Positions 51,344 through 60,665 of a stretch of DNA of 64,000 bases are shown here, piece after piece. The notes beneath the pieces were generated by a model, which was not told the origin of the DNA, made no database searches, and saw only the letters and a program-made list of their open reading frames with translations. The stretch lies in NCBI GenBank assembly GCA_964610745.1, contig CAZSYL010000001.1:1-64000 (forward strand), given 5' to 3'. Numbering within the stretch: the stretch's first letter is position 1; every line of letters starts with the position of its first letter. This stretch comes from SHLQ01 sp964610745. Its GTDB lineage: Bacteria; Actinomycetota; Acidimicrobiia; Acidimicrobiales; SHLQ01. A program made the translations under genes and the position numbers.

Positions 51344-54169
51344 CTAGTCCTGAAGTCTGGGAAAACGAGCACGCAATTCGATCGCGAATTGACCGGGGTT
51401 GTTCTTCCACATCGTTTGGTACGCGTCGGCAGTTCTCCAGCCCAAACGGCGCAATGAGAGTTCCCGGTCGATGTGCACCTCCGCCTCTGGGCCCCGTGGG
51501 CCGCAATCGATCGCCACCGCGTGCGCACCTCGTCCCGCCACCACATCGACGACGTGGCGTCCCACTCGGTAGCCGACGCGAACAGGAATGCCCTGGTCGG
51601 TCAGCGCATCGGCAACCCGACGGACCCATGGATCTCGTATCTCCACGTCCGCGGTGAGGTCGCTCAGTGGTTCGGCCCACTGCACGTACTCCCCCGCCAG
51701 ACCGGGCGGCTCTGACCTCGACGTGACGACGACAAGTTCTTTCCGAGCTCGGGTCACCATGACGTTAAAGAGATTCCGCTGATTCACAAAGCGCCATGCT
51801 GAATCAGCTTCCTCTGCACCGACGGCAAGAGACGCGACCAACACGTCGCGCTCGTCGCCCTGATAGCTGTGAACAGTGCCGACCCTCAGTCCGTACGCGT
51901 CGATCTCTTCGAGTCGGTACTTCTCCAGAATCGCTTGCTCGATCGCATCGGCCTGAGCCCGAAACGGCGAGATTAGCCCGATGCTGCGCGAACCAGTCGC
52001 CGCATACTGCTCGACCAACCGAAGGCACTCCCCGACCTCGACTTGATTGACTCTGTTCGTGTCTCGAGAACCGTCAACGACTGCAACATGGATATGGTCA
52101 GCGGCCTCATTTGCTGGATGACGGGTTGCCACATGCAGTTCGCCGCCGTAGAAGCGCCGCGACGAGAACTCGATCAGGTGTGGGACGGAGCGAAAGTGCT
52201 CATCGAGAACCTCGACCGGCACCTGTGCGGCAGCAATATCGAACGTCGAGACGCTACGTGGATTGAGGAGAGCGGGGTCGGTCTGGAAACGTTTCGCCGC
52301 GCTCTCGACAACTTCATTGCTCACATATGAGGTATGACCAAGTTGATTTGGATCGCCGCATACCACCGTCCGTTTCGCCCGCACCAAAGCGTTAGCCGCG
52401 TTCATCTGATCGATCTGCGCCGCCTCATCGAGGATTGCAATGTCGAAGAGTCCAGCCACCTCGGGGAGGACTTCGTCAACGTCACGTACGGACCCGACCC
52501 ATAGTGGTGCAGCGCGAGTGAGCGCTCCCGGGTCGAGAGCTGCGAGCGCTCGTCGGCGAGCACTCCGATTCGTCGCGACCGCGCTCGAGATCTGGGCGAG
52601 CGTACGTTTCTCGTCGCGCCCAAGACCAGAGATCCATTGATCGGTCAACTGACGCCCGCGCAACTTCGCGGCCTGGTCTTCTTTGCTCGCCAGGTCGTCT
52701 AACCGGGGCGTCAACGACATACCTCCAGCCGCGATCAACCGAAGCGCATCACGTTTCCTCGTGAGCTCGTCGAGCCGGACGTGGGGATCGTCGGTCGGAC
52801 CGAGACGGCCCCGTAACAGAGCGAGACGTTTCCGGTGACCGAACTTGAAGAACCCCGGGTTGGCTGCGCGTTCCACTTCGAGTCGGAGCTCGTCGAGGTC
52901 GCCAGCACGGTCGAGTTCGGCCACAACCTCGATGCGATAGCTCGGGTCCCGCTCGACTTCGAGTGCCTCCAGTTCCAATTGCAGCGATCGGCTCGCCGAC
53001 GTCAACCCGCGAGAATGGTCGTCGCTCGCTGCCGTTGACCGACCGGGCACATCGTTGCGCGAGATCAGTTCAGACAGTTCCGCGGCAAGACGATTTCCGT
53101 GCCGGGACCCGCCAAAGGTCACCGGTGTTGGACCAGGAGTAGCCGAAAAGTGTTCGACTAGAACGTCGACCGCATGCGGCGACCCGGCAACCACTAAGAC
53201 AGATTCGCCTCGGGCGACGGCATCGCGGGCCACGACCGACAGCACATGCGATTTGCCCGTTCCGGGAGCACCCGAAATGACCGCCACATCACTTCCGCCC
53301 GCCCGACCAGCGACCGCTCGCTGCCGAAGGCTCAGCGGACGAAGACGTATGACCTCGCGTTCGCGAACAGGCTCGATCTCACCCTCCCCATACACCTTGC
53401 CAAACGCGGTGTCTTCTAGGCCTTGCAGCATTGAAAGGCTGAGCAGACTCGACTTGCGAGTTCCGGCGCTGGCTGGCTTATCCAGGTAGAGGCCGCACCC
53501 CAGGTGCATGCTGATTCCCTGCTTGCTGCGCTCGGCCGTCGGCGTGCTCGCGTGAGCGGGGAAGGTGTGAGAAACTTCGATGCCCACGGCTTTGGCCACT
53601 TCGCTGGACCATGTAAGCAAATCCTCAGAAGCGTCGGACAGCTTTCCGCCGTCGACGGGTGCACCTTCCAGCAGAGCGTCCTCTAGGTCGTCATCTCTAA
53701 CGAGCGATGTGATTTCAATATCACCAGCCCTGATCAGTCGGCTTTGACTCGAACCCGTGAGTGATCTCAGCACGCCCACAGCGGCCTCGGCGGTGGTGTC
53801 TGCCGCAACAAAGTCCCTGGTCATCGGCACGCTCATCGCCGGAAAACAGAACTGGGTACTTTCGCCTTCGACATCGACGACGCCGGCGAACCACACGCAT
53901 CCAAGGCGAATCAGCTGTTCGCCCGGATGCAGCGCGGCCTTGGACAGCAGCCGCCGCATCGGTCGCTGAAACGCGGCGGAAATAGACGAAAGTCCATCGG
54001 CCGACTTCCACGGTTCGATGGAGCCATCCCCATAAGCCCCTGGATCGAAGAATCCCAGGGCAGCGTCGGTGAGCCAGGTAAACGTGTCTGCGGCCACCAA
54101 ATCGGTTCTCACGCCCGGTCCGCCACCTGACATGGCTGCGAGTGTCCGCAAGACATCTTCAGATTTCAC
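51344..54169 (-). CDS. SF1 helicase with C-terminal Vsr/MTES_1575-like nuclease domain (second of pair)
   Basis: 941 residues. An N-terminal domain of unknown fold (1-270, with CVWFAGVVDVEG) is followed by a Upf1-like SF1 helicase: Walker A GAPGTGKS (300-307), DEAA (581-584), VVCGDPNQLG, DEHFRSVPHLIEF, TVHSYQGDERDVLV and NVMVTRARKEL. A long coiled-coil insertion sits between Walker A and B (about 395-470). The last 90 residues resemble a PD-(D/E)xK-type nuclease: GYRVGRHVVDVVAG, AVAIDCG, HIDRELSLRRLGW. Paralogous over the full length to the gene 80 bases upstream. GTG start. Role inferred as defence or repair. Confidence 0.83.
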   Translation of the reverse strand: MKSEDVLRTLAAMSGGGPGVRTDLVAADTFTWLTDAALGFFDPGAYGDGSIEPWKSADGLSSISAAFQRPMRRLLSKAALHPGEQLIRLGCVWFAGVVDVEGESTQFCFPAMSVPMTRDFVAADTTAEAAVGVLRSLTGSSQSRLIRAGDIEITSLVRDDDLEDALLEGAPVDGGKLSDASEDLLTWSSEVAKAVGIEVSHTFPAHASTPTAERSKQGISMHLGCGLYLDKPASAGTRKSSLLSLSMLQGLEDTAFGKVYGEGEIEPVREREVIRLRPLSLRQRAVAGRAGGSDVAVISGAPGTGKSHVLSVVARDAVARGESVLVVAGSPHAVDVLVEHFSATPGPTPVTFGGSRHGNRLAAELSELISRNDVPGRSTAASDDHSRGLTSASRSLQLELEALEVERDPSYRIEVVAELDRAGDLDELRLEVERAANPGFFKFGHRKRLALLRGRLGPTDDPHVRLDELTRKRDALRLIAAGGMSLTPRLDDLASKEDQAAKLRGRQLTDQWISGLGRDEKRTLAQISSAVATNRSARRRALAALDPGALTRAAPLWVGSVRDVDEVLPEVAGLFDIAILDEAAQIDQMNAANALVRAKRTVVCGDPNQLGHTSYVSNEVVESAAKRFQTDPALLNPRSVSTFDIAAAQVPVEVLDEHFRSVPHLIEFSSRRFYGGELHVATRHPANEAADHIHVAVVDGSRDTNRVNQVEVGECLRLVEQYAATGSRSIGLISPFRAQADAIEQAILEKYRLEEIDAYGLRVGTVHSYQGDERDVLVASLAVGAEEADSAWRFVNQRNLFNVMVTRARKELVVVTSRSEPPGLAGEYVQWAEPLSDLTADVEIRDPWVRRVADALTDQGIPVRVGYRVGRHVVDVVAGRGAHAVAIDCGPRGPEAEVHIDRELSLRRLGWRTADAYQTMWKNNPGQFAIELRARFPRLQD

Positions 54170-54249
54170 GCCCGGCCCTCGTCCTCACCGGCGTTGTCGT
54201 CTTTGCGTGCCCTATCAGCCGATGTTGCATCCAGATCCAGAATAGGTCG

Positions 54250-56859
54250 CTAGTACCGCAGCGGCGAACTTTGAGTCAGCGCGGAGAGTTCTGCGACCAA
54301 CTCATCCAAACGACCGTCCCAAGCAGACCGGAAGGCGTCGGCGGTCACCCAACCCGTCCGCCGCAGAGTGAGTGCGCGATCGATGTGCGCGGACGGGCCA
54401 TCGGTGTGTGGAATACAATCCACAGCAACAGCAGACTTCCGACCTCCGATGACGAGATCGACGATGTGGCGCCCCGCGCGATAGCCGGTACGCACTGGGA
54501 TCCCTGAGGAGCGAAAGGCATCGGCCACCTGTCGGGTCCATGGATCGGCAACATCTTCGTCGCGGACGAGATCGACCAATGGCTCCGTCCAGCGAACGTA
54601 CTCGCCCGCCAATCCGGGTGGAGCCGAGGATGACGTAATCAAGGTCGAGTGGAACCGGGAGCGAGTCACCATCACGTTGAAAAAGCGCGGATCGTTCACC
54701 ACGGTCCAGGCCGAGTCTTCCTCGCCACTACCAACACCAAGCGAGATGATCATCTGGTCCCGTTCGCGCCCTTGAAACTGGTTGATATCGCCGACGAGAA
54801 TTCCGAACTTCGCGATATCTTTCGGCGAGTACCGTTCCTGAACGGCAGCGTTAAGCGACGCAGCCTGCGCAGGGAATGGCGTAACCAGCCCAATGCTCCG
54901 GTCGCCCACTTCGACATACCGCTCGAGCACACGAAGGCATGCCTCGACCTCCACCCGATTCACGCCGTCGGGCGCTCGCTCGCCATCGACGATCACCAGG
55001 TCGATGTGGTCCGCTGCTTCATTGGCGGGGTTTCGAGTCGCGGTGAATAGTCCACCGTCATAGAAGCGTCGGGAAGAGAACTCGATCAGATGCGGCGCCG
55101 AACGAAAGTGCTCATCGAGAACCTCGACCGGGACTTTGGCAGCAACCGCATCGAACAACGATTGGTTCTGCACGTCGAACTTCACCTTCGACGTGCGGTG
55201 TTTTTTCATTGCTTCAGCGAGTTGTGCATCTGTCGGAGCCCGGTCGATCCCGATCTGGGCCGGGTCGCCGCATACCAAAGCCCGACGTGCGCGCACGAGG
55301 ACGTTGGCCGCGCGCACCTGATCGATCTGTGAAGCCTCGTCGAAGATCACAAGGTCGAACATCGCCAGGTAGGGCGGCAGTACATCATCGACGTCGTCGA
55401 TGGAACCAACCCAAAGTGGGAGCGCCGCGGTAAGGACCTTTGGAATGAACCACCCGAACTCGCGCCGTCGCTCAACCAACGAAAGCTCAGCTATTTCGCC
55501 GATCTTGCTCAGAACCTTCTTGCGAGGCTTGTCGAGGGTTTCAATCCAATGGTCGGTGAGTAGTTCTCCGGCAACACGAGCAGCCTCGCCTTCACCAGCG
55601 ACGAGATCATCGAGAGCTATGTCGAGCGAATCTCCGAGGACCTTCTCGTAGGCGCTAGCGGTCGGGTCGACAACATTGTCTTCGTAGAGCGAAGCAATCG
55701 CGTTTCGGATCGCCTGTCGCTTTTCATCGTGTGCAGCGGCGCTAGCTGATTCTTCAGAAGTGACACCGGCTGATCGAGCGATGCGTTCAGCGACCCGAGC
55801 GAGCTCCTTGCTGAGCTTGGTTGCATACTGTGCCCCGCCGAAAGCCACCGGCGGAGGTCCTGGCGTATCGAAGAAGTGTTCGAGGAGCGCATCCACTGCG
55901 TGGGCTGAGCCTGCAACGACTAGCACCGATTCACCTCGGGCCACCGCGTCCGCAGCGATCGCGGAAATGATGTGAGTCTTGCCTGTTCCTGGAGCACCGG
56001 ACAGCGCCGCGAGCGGAGCGCCGGCGATCCTCTCAGCAATGGTGCGCTGACGTTCGCTGAGCGGCCGAAAGGCCATCAACGGCTGACCGGAGCGGTCGGG
56101 CTCATCAGGTTCCCGATCAGACTTTGCGCCGTACAAGGTGTTGAACGCAGTGCCACCTACCGACGACAGACCGTCGAGCGCATTGAGGTCGAAGCCGGCG
56201 TTGTCAAAGGCTGACTTCTTTATCCCATATCCACCGTCGACGAGCACCGTCCCGATATGTGCGGAGATCGTGTCCTTGTCAATGTGCGACGCCGGGCTGT
56301 CGTAGCGAATCTCCGAGACCTCAAACCCACTCGCTCTCGCAAAGTCATCGATCCAGGCACGCAAGGCCTTCTCGTCCTTGACCCACTTCGACGGTGAGGT
56401 GAGCCGGCCGAACCGAAGATGTCTTGTCGTGTTCCAACCGAGCTCAGTGGTCAGCCGCCGCGCCAGTTCCCGTTTGGCATTGCCCGAAACAACGCCGGCG
56501 AGGACAGGCTCCTCGAGGTTCCCGATTGAGGTCGTAGTGCCAGGGGGACGTCCAAGTCGCACCGTGACCGCCGGAAAACAGACGCGCTGGATCTCGGAAT
56601 CAATCGTGACCGTACCAGCGAACCAGATCCACCCGAGCGAAGTTATTCGCCGGCTGAGCCCCCGTTTGAGCACAACGAACTCCGGATAGGAGAAGGCCTG
56701 TCGACCGGTGGACGCAAACGTTTCACCCAGATCGTCGAGAGCAAAAAAGTAACCGGGCGCCACGCCCGCGTTCGACAACGACGCAAGCGTCCGGAAGACG
56801 TCGACGGTCGTGACCGGCTCGGCGTTCTCGAAGGCCTCGCGCAGCTTCTCGAACGCCAT
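54250..56859 (-). CDS. SF1 helicase with C-terminal Vsr/MTES_1575-like nuclease domain (first of pair)
   Basis: 869 residues with the same architecture as its downstream paralogue: N-terminal domain (WIWFAGTVTIDSE), Walker A GAPGTGKT (288-295), DEAS (507-510), LVCGDPAQIG, DEHFRSAPHLIEF, a diverged motif V (GDINQFQGRERD), NVMVTRSRFHSTLI, and a nuclease-like C-terminus (GYRAGRHIVDLVIG, AVAVDC, HIDRALTLRRTGW). The insertion between Walker A and B is shorter. It starts 22 bases after the ilvD stop, so it is probably read through from ilvD. Confidence 0.83.
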   Translation of the reverse strand: MAFEKLREAFENAEPVTTVDVFRTLASLSNAGVAPGYFFALDDLGETFASTGRQAFSYPEFVVLKRGLSRRITSLGWIWFAGTVTIDSEIQRVCFPAVTVRLGRPPGTTTSIGNLEEPVLAGVVSGNAKRELARRLTTELGWNTTRHLRFGRLTSPSKWVKDEKALRAWIDDFARASGFEVSEIRYDSPASHIDKDTISAHIGTVLVDGGYGIKKSAFDNAGFDLNALDGLSSVGGTAFNTLYGAKSDREPDEPDRSGQPLMAFRPLSERQRTIAERIAGAPLAALSGAPGTGKTHIISAIAADAVARGESVLVVAGSAHAVDALLEHFFDTPGPPPVAFGGAQYATKLSKELARVAERIARSAGVTSEESASAAAHDEKRQAIRNAIASLYEDNVVDPTASAYEKVLGDSLDIALDDLVAGEGEAARVAGELLTDHWIETLDKPRKKVLSKIGEIAELSLVERRREFGWFIPKVLTAALPLWVGSIDDVDDVLPPYLAMFDLVIFDEASQIDQVRAANVLVRARRALVCGDPAQIGIDRAPTDAQLAEAMKKHRTSKVKFDVQNQSLFDAVAAKVPVEVLDEHFRSAPHLIEFSSRRFYDGGLFTATRNPANEAADHIDLVIVDGERAPDGVNRVEVEACLRVLERYVEVGDRSIGLVTPFPAQAASLNAAVQERYSPKDIAKFGILVGDINQFQGRERDQMIISLGVGSGEEDSAWTVVNDPRFFNVMVTRSRFHSTLITSSSAPPGLAGEYVRWTEPLVDLVRDEDVADPWTRQVADAFRSSGIPVRTGYRAGRHIVDLVIGGRKSAVAVDCIPHTDGPSAHIDRALTLRRTGWVTADAFRSAWDGRLDELVAELSALTQSSPLRY

Positions 56860-56881
56860 ATGCTGCCCTATCCGCGTCGCA

Positions 56882-58732
56882 TCATCGTCGCAGTTGCGAC
56901 ACGTCGCGCACAGCGCCTCGGTCGGCCGAAGTGGTCATGGCGGCATAGGCCTGCAGTGCTTGGCTCACCACGCGATCACGGTCGACGGGCGTGTATGCGT
57001 CCTCCCCGCGTTCCTCTTGTGCGTGACGGCGTTCGGCCAGCACGTCGTAGGGAACATCGAGGGTGATCGAGCGATGCGGAATGTCGAAGGTGATCATGTC
57101 GCCATCTTCGACGAGCGCGATCAGTCCGCCATCGGCAGCTTCTGGAGAACAGTGTCCGACCGACAGGCCCGATGTTCCCCCCGAGAAGCGTCCGTCGGTG
57201 AGGAGCGCACAAACGTCGCCGAGGCCACGACTCTTGATGTACGTCGTCGGGTACAGCATCTCCTGCATACCCGGGCCACCCTTGGGTCCCTCGTAGCGCA
57301 CGACGATGACGTCGCCCGCCTGTGCTTCTTCGAGCACGCCCACCATCGCGTCTTCTTGTGACTCATAGACACGGGCGGGACCGCTGAACTTCCAGATCGA
57401 TTCGTCGACGCCCGCAGTCTTGACGATGCAACCGTCTTCGGCGAGATTGCCAAAGAGCACGGCGAGTCCGCCTTCTTCGGAGTAGGCGTGCTCAGCATCT
57501 CGGATACACCCGTTCGAACGATCGTCATCGAGGGTGTCCCAGCGGGTTGCCTGGCTGAATGCGACCTGAGTTGGAATTCCCGCTGGGCCTGCACGCCAGA
57601 AGGTCTTGACCTCTTCGGACGGATCGAGCGCGATGTCCCATTGGTTGAGCGCCTCATTCCAGTCGTTCGCGTGGATCAGCGATGTCGAAGTATCGATGAT
57701 TCCGCCTCGGGCCAGTTCGCCCATGATCGCAGGGATACCGCCGGCTCGATGCACATCCTCGACGTGGTACTGCTCGACCGATGGTGCAACCTTGCACAAG
57801 TTCGGCACCCGGCGGCTCAGCTCGTCGATGTCGCTCATGGTGAAATCGACTTCGCCCTCTTCGGCCGCGGCGAGCAAGTGGAGGATCGTGTTTGTCGACC
57901 CGCCCATCGCAATATCGAGTGCCATGGCGTTGGTGAATGCGGTCTTGGTGGCGACGCTGCGCGGCAGGACCGAGTCGTCACCCTTTTCGTAGTAGCGCTT
58001 CGAGATGTCGACGATAAGGCGGCCCGCCTCGAGGAACAGCCGTTCGCGGTCCGCGTGCGTGGCGAGCGTCGTGCCGTTGCCGGGTAGCGACAAGCCGAGC
58101 GCTTCGGTCAGGCAGTTCATCGAGTTCGCAGTGAACATGCCAGAGCAGGAACCGCAGGTTGGGCAGGCGGAACGCTCGATGTTGAGCACGTCATCGTCGC
58201 TGACCCGAGTGTCGGCGGCCTTCATCATCGCGTCGACAAGGTCGACCTTGACCTCAACGCCAGCGAGTTTGGTCTTGCCCGCTTCCATTGGACCACCTGA
58301 GACAAAGACCGCTGGAACATTGAGTCGCATCGCGGCCATGAGCATTCCTGGCGTGATCTTGTCGCAATTCGAGATGCAGACGATGGCGTCGGCTTTGTGG
58401 CCGTTGACCATGTACTCGACGGCGTCCGCGATGAGCTCACGACTCGGGAGGCTGTAGAGCATCCCGGAGTGACCCATTGCAATACCGTCGTCGACGGCGA
58501 TCGTGTTGAACTCTTTGGCTACGCCGCCGGCGGCTTCGATCTCCCGAGCGACGAGTTGGCCCATGTCCTTCAGGTGCACGTGGCCAGGAACGAACTGGGT
58601 GAAGCTGTTCGCCACTGCAATGATCGGCTTGTTGTCGAAGTCTTCGTCGGTCATGCCGGTCGCACGCCAGAGCGCCCGTGCGCCCGCCATGTTGCGACCA
58701 CCGGTTGATTCGTGTGAGCGATAGTTGGCCAT
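56882..58732 (-). CDS. ilvD: Dihydroxy-acid dehydratase
   Basis: Third step of isoleucine/valine synthesis, iron-sulfur dependent. CDKITPGMLMAAMRLNVP and CPTCGSCSGMFTANSM carry the cluster cysteines, and TDGRFSGGTSGLSVGHCSPE is the C-terminal active-site block with the Ser-Gly motif. 616 residues, normal. It is 14 kb away from ilvBNC and the first gene of a run with the two helicase genes. Confidence 0.95.
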   Translation of the reverse strand: MANYRSHESTGGRNMAGARALWRATGMTDEDFDNKPIIAVANSFTQFVPGHVHLKDMGQLVAREIEAAGGVAKEFNTIAVDDGIAMGHSGMLYSLPSRELIADAVEYMVNGHKADAIVCISNCDKITPGMLMAAMRLNVPAVFVSGGPMEAGKTKLAGVEVKVDLVDAMMKAADTRVSDDDVLNIERSACPTCGSCSGMFTANSMNCLTEALGLSLPGNGTTLATHADRERLFLEAGRLIVDISKRYYEKGDDSVLPRSVATKTAFTNAMALDIAMGGSTNTILHLLAAAEEGEVDFTMSDIDELSRRVPNLCKVAPSVEQYHVEDVHRAGGIPAIMGELARGGIIDTSTSLIHANDWNEALNQWDIALDPSEEVKTFWRAGPAGIPTQVAFSQATRWDTLDDDRSNGCIRDAEHAYSEEGGLAVLFGNLAEDGCIVKTAGVDESIWKFSGPARVYESQEDAMVGVLEEAQAGDVIVVRYEGPKGGPGMQEMLYPTTYIKSRGLGDVCALLTDGRFSGGTSGLSVGHCSPEAADGGLIALVEDGDMITFDIPHRSITLDVPYDVLAERRHAQEERGEDAYTPVDRDRVVSQALQAYAAMTTSADRGAVRDVSQLRR

Positions 58733-58741
58733 ATTCGAATT

Positions 58742-59092
58742 CTAGGGTAGTGCCACCTCGTTGACCTCGGTCGGCGCGTCCTGGTCGGCTCCTCCGTTCG
58801 GTGGAGATGGCTGGAGTAACCCTTGAAGTGCTTCTGCGTGAGCGTTGAGTGCAATCGCACCTTCGCTGGTCATGGCAAACCAGGAGGTCCGGGTCTTGCC
58901 CTTCCCCGTCCGAGTTGAGGTGGCATAGCCCGCGTCGGTAAGCACCTTCAGCTGCTTCGAAAGGTCGGAGTCACTCAGCTGCAGCTGGTCACGAAGATAG
59001 CCAAACTCCACCTTCTTCGCTGCCGACAGGATTCCCATTGCGGCCAACCGCTTCGGCACAGTGAGGTGTGGGTCGAGGTCTTCGAGGCTCAT
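58742..59092 (-). CDS. Winged-helix transcription regulator
   Basis: 116 residues. PKRLAAMGILSAAKKVEFGY, LQLSDSDLSKQLKVLTDAGY and ARTGKGKTRTSWF-like wing sequence (TRTGKGKTRTSWFAMTSEG) fit the stand-alone winged-helix group that is related to MarR/ArsR. A Pro/Ser tail follows. Its ATG overlaps the stop of the membrane protein before it (ATGA), which suggests that the two act together. Likely binds the inverted repeats upstream of that gene. Confidence 0.82.
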   Translation of the reverse strand: MSLEDLDPHLTVPKRLAAMGILSAAKKVEFGYLRDQLQLSDSDLSKQLKVLTDAGYATSTRTGKGKTRTSWFAMTSEGAIALNAHAEALQGLLQPSPPNGGADQDAPTEVNEVALP

Positions 59093-59547
59093 GAGCCGAC
59101 CAACTGAACTCGTCGACGTTTCAGCATCAGTCGTTGCACCGAGAAGACCGCTACGGTGAACGCGAATCCAACGATTGCCCCCACTGGGGCGAGTTCGAAG
59201 CCCAACCATTCTGGGCGAAGAACAGCAACGACCCAGTACGCCGCAGCTGTGCCGAGTGCGATCAGGTTCGACATGAGTCGCCGTCGGCCTAAACGAGCAC
59301 CGGCCAGCGGTTCGATTCGCCGGCTTTGCACCTCGTGGAAAGAGATGACAGCGCTGATCAGGGGCCCAACGACACTACCGAGCGGAAAATCACCGCTGAA
59401 GAACAAGGCGAATGAAGTGAACATGACCGCTGTCGCAGGAACCTGCCACCACGGTCCAGCATCGAAGAACAAGTCCGCTCGAGCTGTTGACTGAGCCCGA
59501 CCCAGCGCTGCAAGTGCCGCCTCGGGATCTACGTTGCCCACACTCAC
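59089..59547 (-). CDS. Membrane protein cotranscribed with a winged-helix regulator
   Basis: 152 residues with four hydrophobic segments (near 36-52, 58-70, 94-110 and 118-138) and basic loops. No family recognised. The tight overlap with the regulator gene is a common arrangement in actinobacteria, where the regulator controls the pair and the neighbouring gene. The region upstream carries an inverted-repeat operator. Confidence 0.68.
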   Translation of the reverse strand: MSVGNVDPEAALAALGRAQSTARADLFFDAGPWWQVPATAVMFTSFALFFSGDFPLGSVVGPLISAVISFHEVQSRRIEPLAGARLGRRRLMSNLIALGTAAAYWVVAVLRPEWLGFELAPVGAIVGFAFTVAVFSVQRLMLKRRRVQLVGS

Positions 59548-59635
59548 GTCGCAGCCACCCGACGTCTATCGGCAAGTCGGCCAAGGCCAACTCGCATCCA
59601 CGAGATCTGCCCGTTGTGTTGAGTCTCGTTTGTAT

Positions 59636-59670
59636 TTTCCATACTGGAAACTTACCCATAACTTTCCAGT
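59636..59670. promoter_or_regulatory. Inverted-repeat operator between regulator pair and nucleoside hydrolase
   Basis: TTTCCA-TAC-TGGAAA is a perfect palindrome; its right half (ACTGGAAA) forms a second perfect inverted repeat with TTTCCAGT across 12 bases. It is 88 bases upstream of the membrane-protein/winged-helix operon and 55 bases upstream of the divergent nucleoside hydrolase, so it may control both. Confidence 0.65.
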
Positions 59671-59725
59671 TCGTCAAGTACAAGTTGTTGTCCATCTTCT
59701 CGAGGTTCGGTACTAGGTTCAACGG

Positions 59726-60655
59726 ATGCGTAAGTTCCTGATCGATACCGACACCGCTAGCGACGACGCGGTGGCCATGTGTATGGCATTCCGCCATCCC
59801 GACATCGACGTCGTTGCGTGCACGGTCGTGGCAGGCAATGTGCCGCTCGATCAGGCTGTGCAAAACGCGTTGTATACCGGCGAGCTTTGTGGCGCTGATG
59901 TACCGATCTACGCCGGCGCCCCGGGCCCGATGCTTCGGGACCTCGGCACAGCTCAGGACGTACACGGCGAAGACGGGTTGGGCGACATTGGCCTGCCCCT
60001 ATCGGGCCGCACGCCTGCGGTTGGCTGGGGTCCCCAGGTCATCATCGATACGATTCGCGCTCACCCTGGCGAGATAACCCTCGTTGCGATCGGTCCACTC
60101 ACCAACGTGGCCATAGCGTTGCTGATGGCACCCGATATCGCGACGCTCGTCGAACGGGTGGTGATCATGGGCGGGACGGGAGAACATGGTCCCGGTAACG
60201 TCTCCCCGAGCGCTGAGTTCAACTTCTGGGTCGACCCCGAAGCAGTGCGCGTCGTGCTGCGCTCTGGAATGCCCCTCGAATTCGTTGGCTGGGACATCTC
60301 CATCACCAGCGCGGTTGTGACGAACGAACGCCAGGACCAACTCCGGTCGCTCGGCGAGCTCGGCAACTTCGCCGTCGATATTCAAGCCACCCTCCAGAAC
60401 TATGCATGGGAGGAGACGAGACTGGCCGGGCCAGACTTCCCTGACCCGATCGCGATGGCACACGCGATCGACCCGTCGCCTGCGACGATGGAACATCTCG
60501 GCGTCGATATCGCAATCGGCCCTGAACCCATGCGCGGCACGATCATCGTCGACCACTACGGGTTCGCGCAGATTCCAAAGAACGTGCACGTTGTTGCGGA
60601 CTATCCAGAGGACGCGTTCTTCACCATGCTCTACGACCTGCTCGGCGACCGTTAG
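59726..60655 (+). CDS. Nucleoside hydrolase (second copy in the window)
   Basis: 309 residues. The N-terminal motif is LIDTDTASDDAVAMCM, where Thr-Ala-Ser replaces the usual Pro-Gly but the Asp residues (DxDxxxDD) are kept. VAIGPLTNVAIAL, VIMGGTGEHGPGNVSPSAEF and NFWVDPEAV match the family. It differs clearly from the operon copy at 25.5 kb, so substrate preference may differ. Little leader sequence; start ATG. Confidence 0.9.
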   Translation: MRKFLIDTDTASDDAVAMCMAFRHPDIDVVACTVVAGNVPLDQAVQNALYTGELCGADVPIYAGAPGPMLRDLGTAQDVHGEDGLGDIGLPLSGRTPAVGWGPQVIIDTIRAHPGEITLVAIGPLTNVAIALLMAPDIATLVERVVIMGGTGEHGPGNVSPSAEFNFWVDPEAVRVVLRSGMPLEFVGWDISITSAVVTNERQDQLRSLGELGNFAVDIQATLQNYAWEETRLAGPDFPDPIAMAHAIDPSPATMEHLGVDIAIGPEPMRGTIIVDHYGFAQIPKNVHVVADYPEDAFFTMLYDLLGDR

Positions 60656-60665
60656 GGCACTCCGG

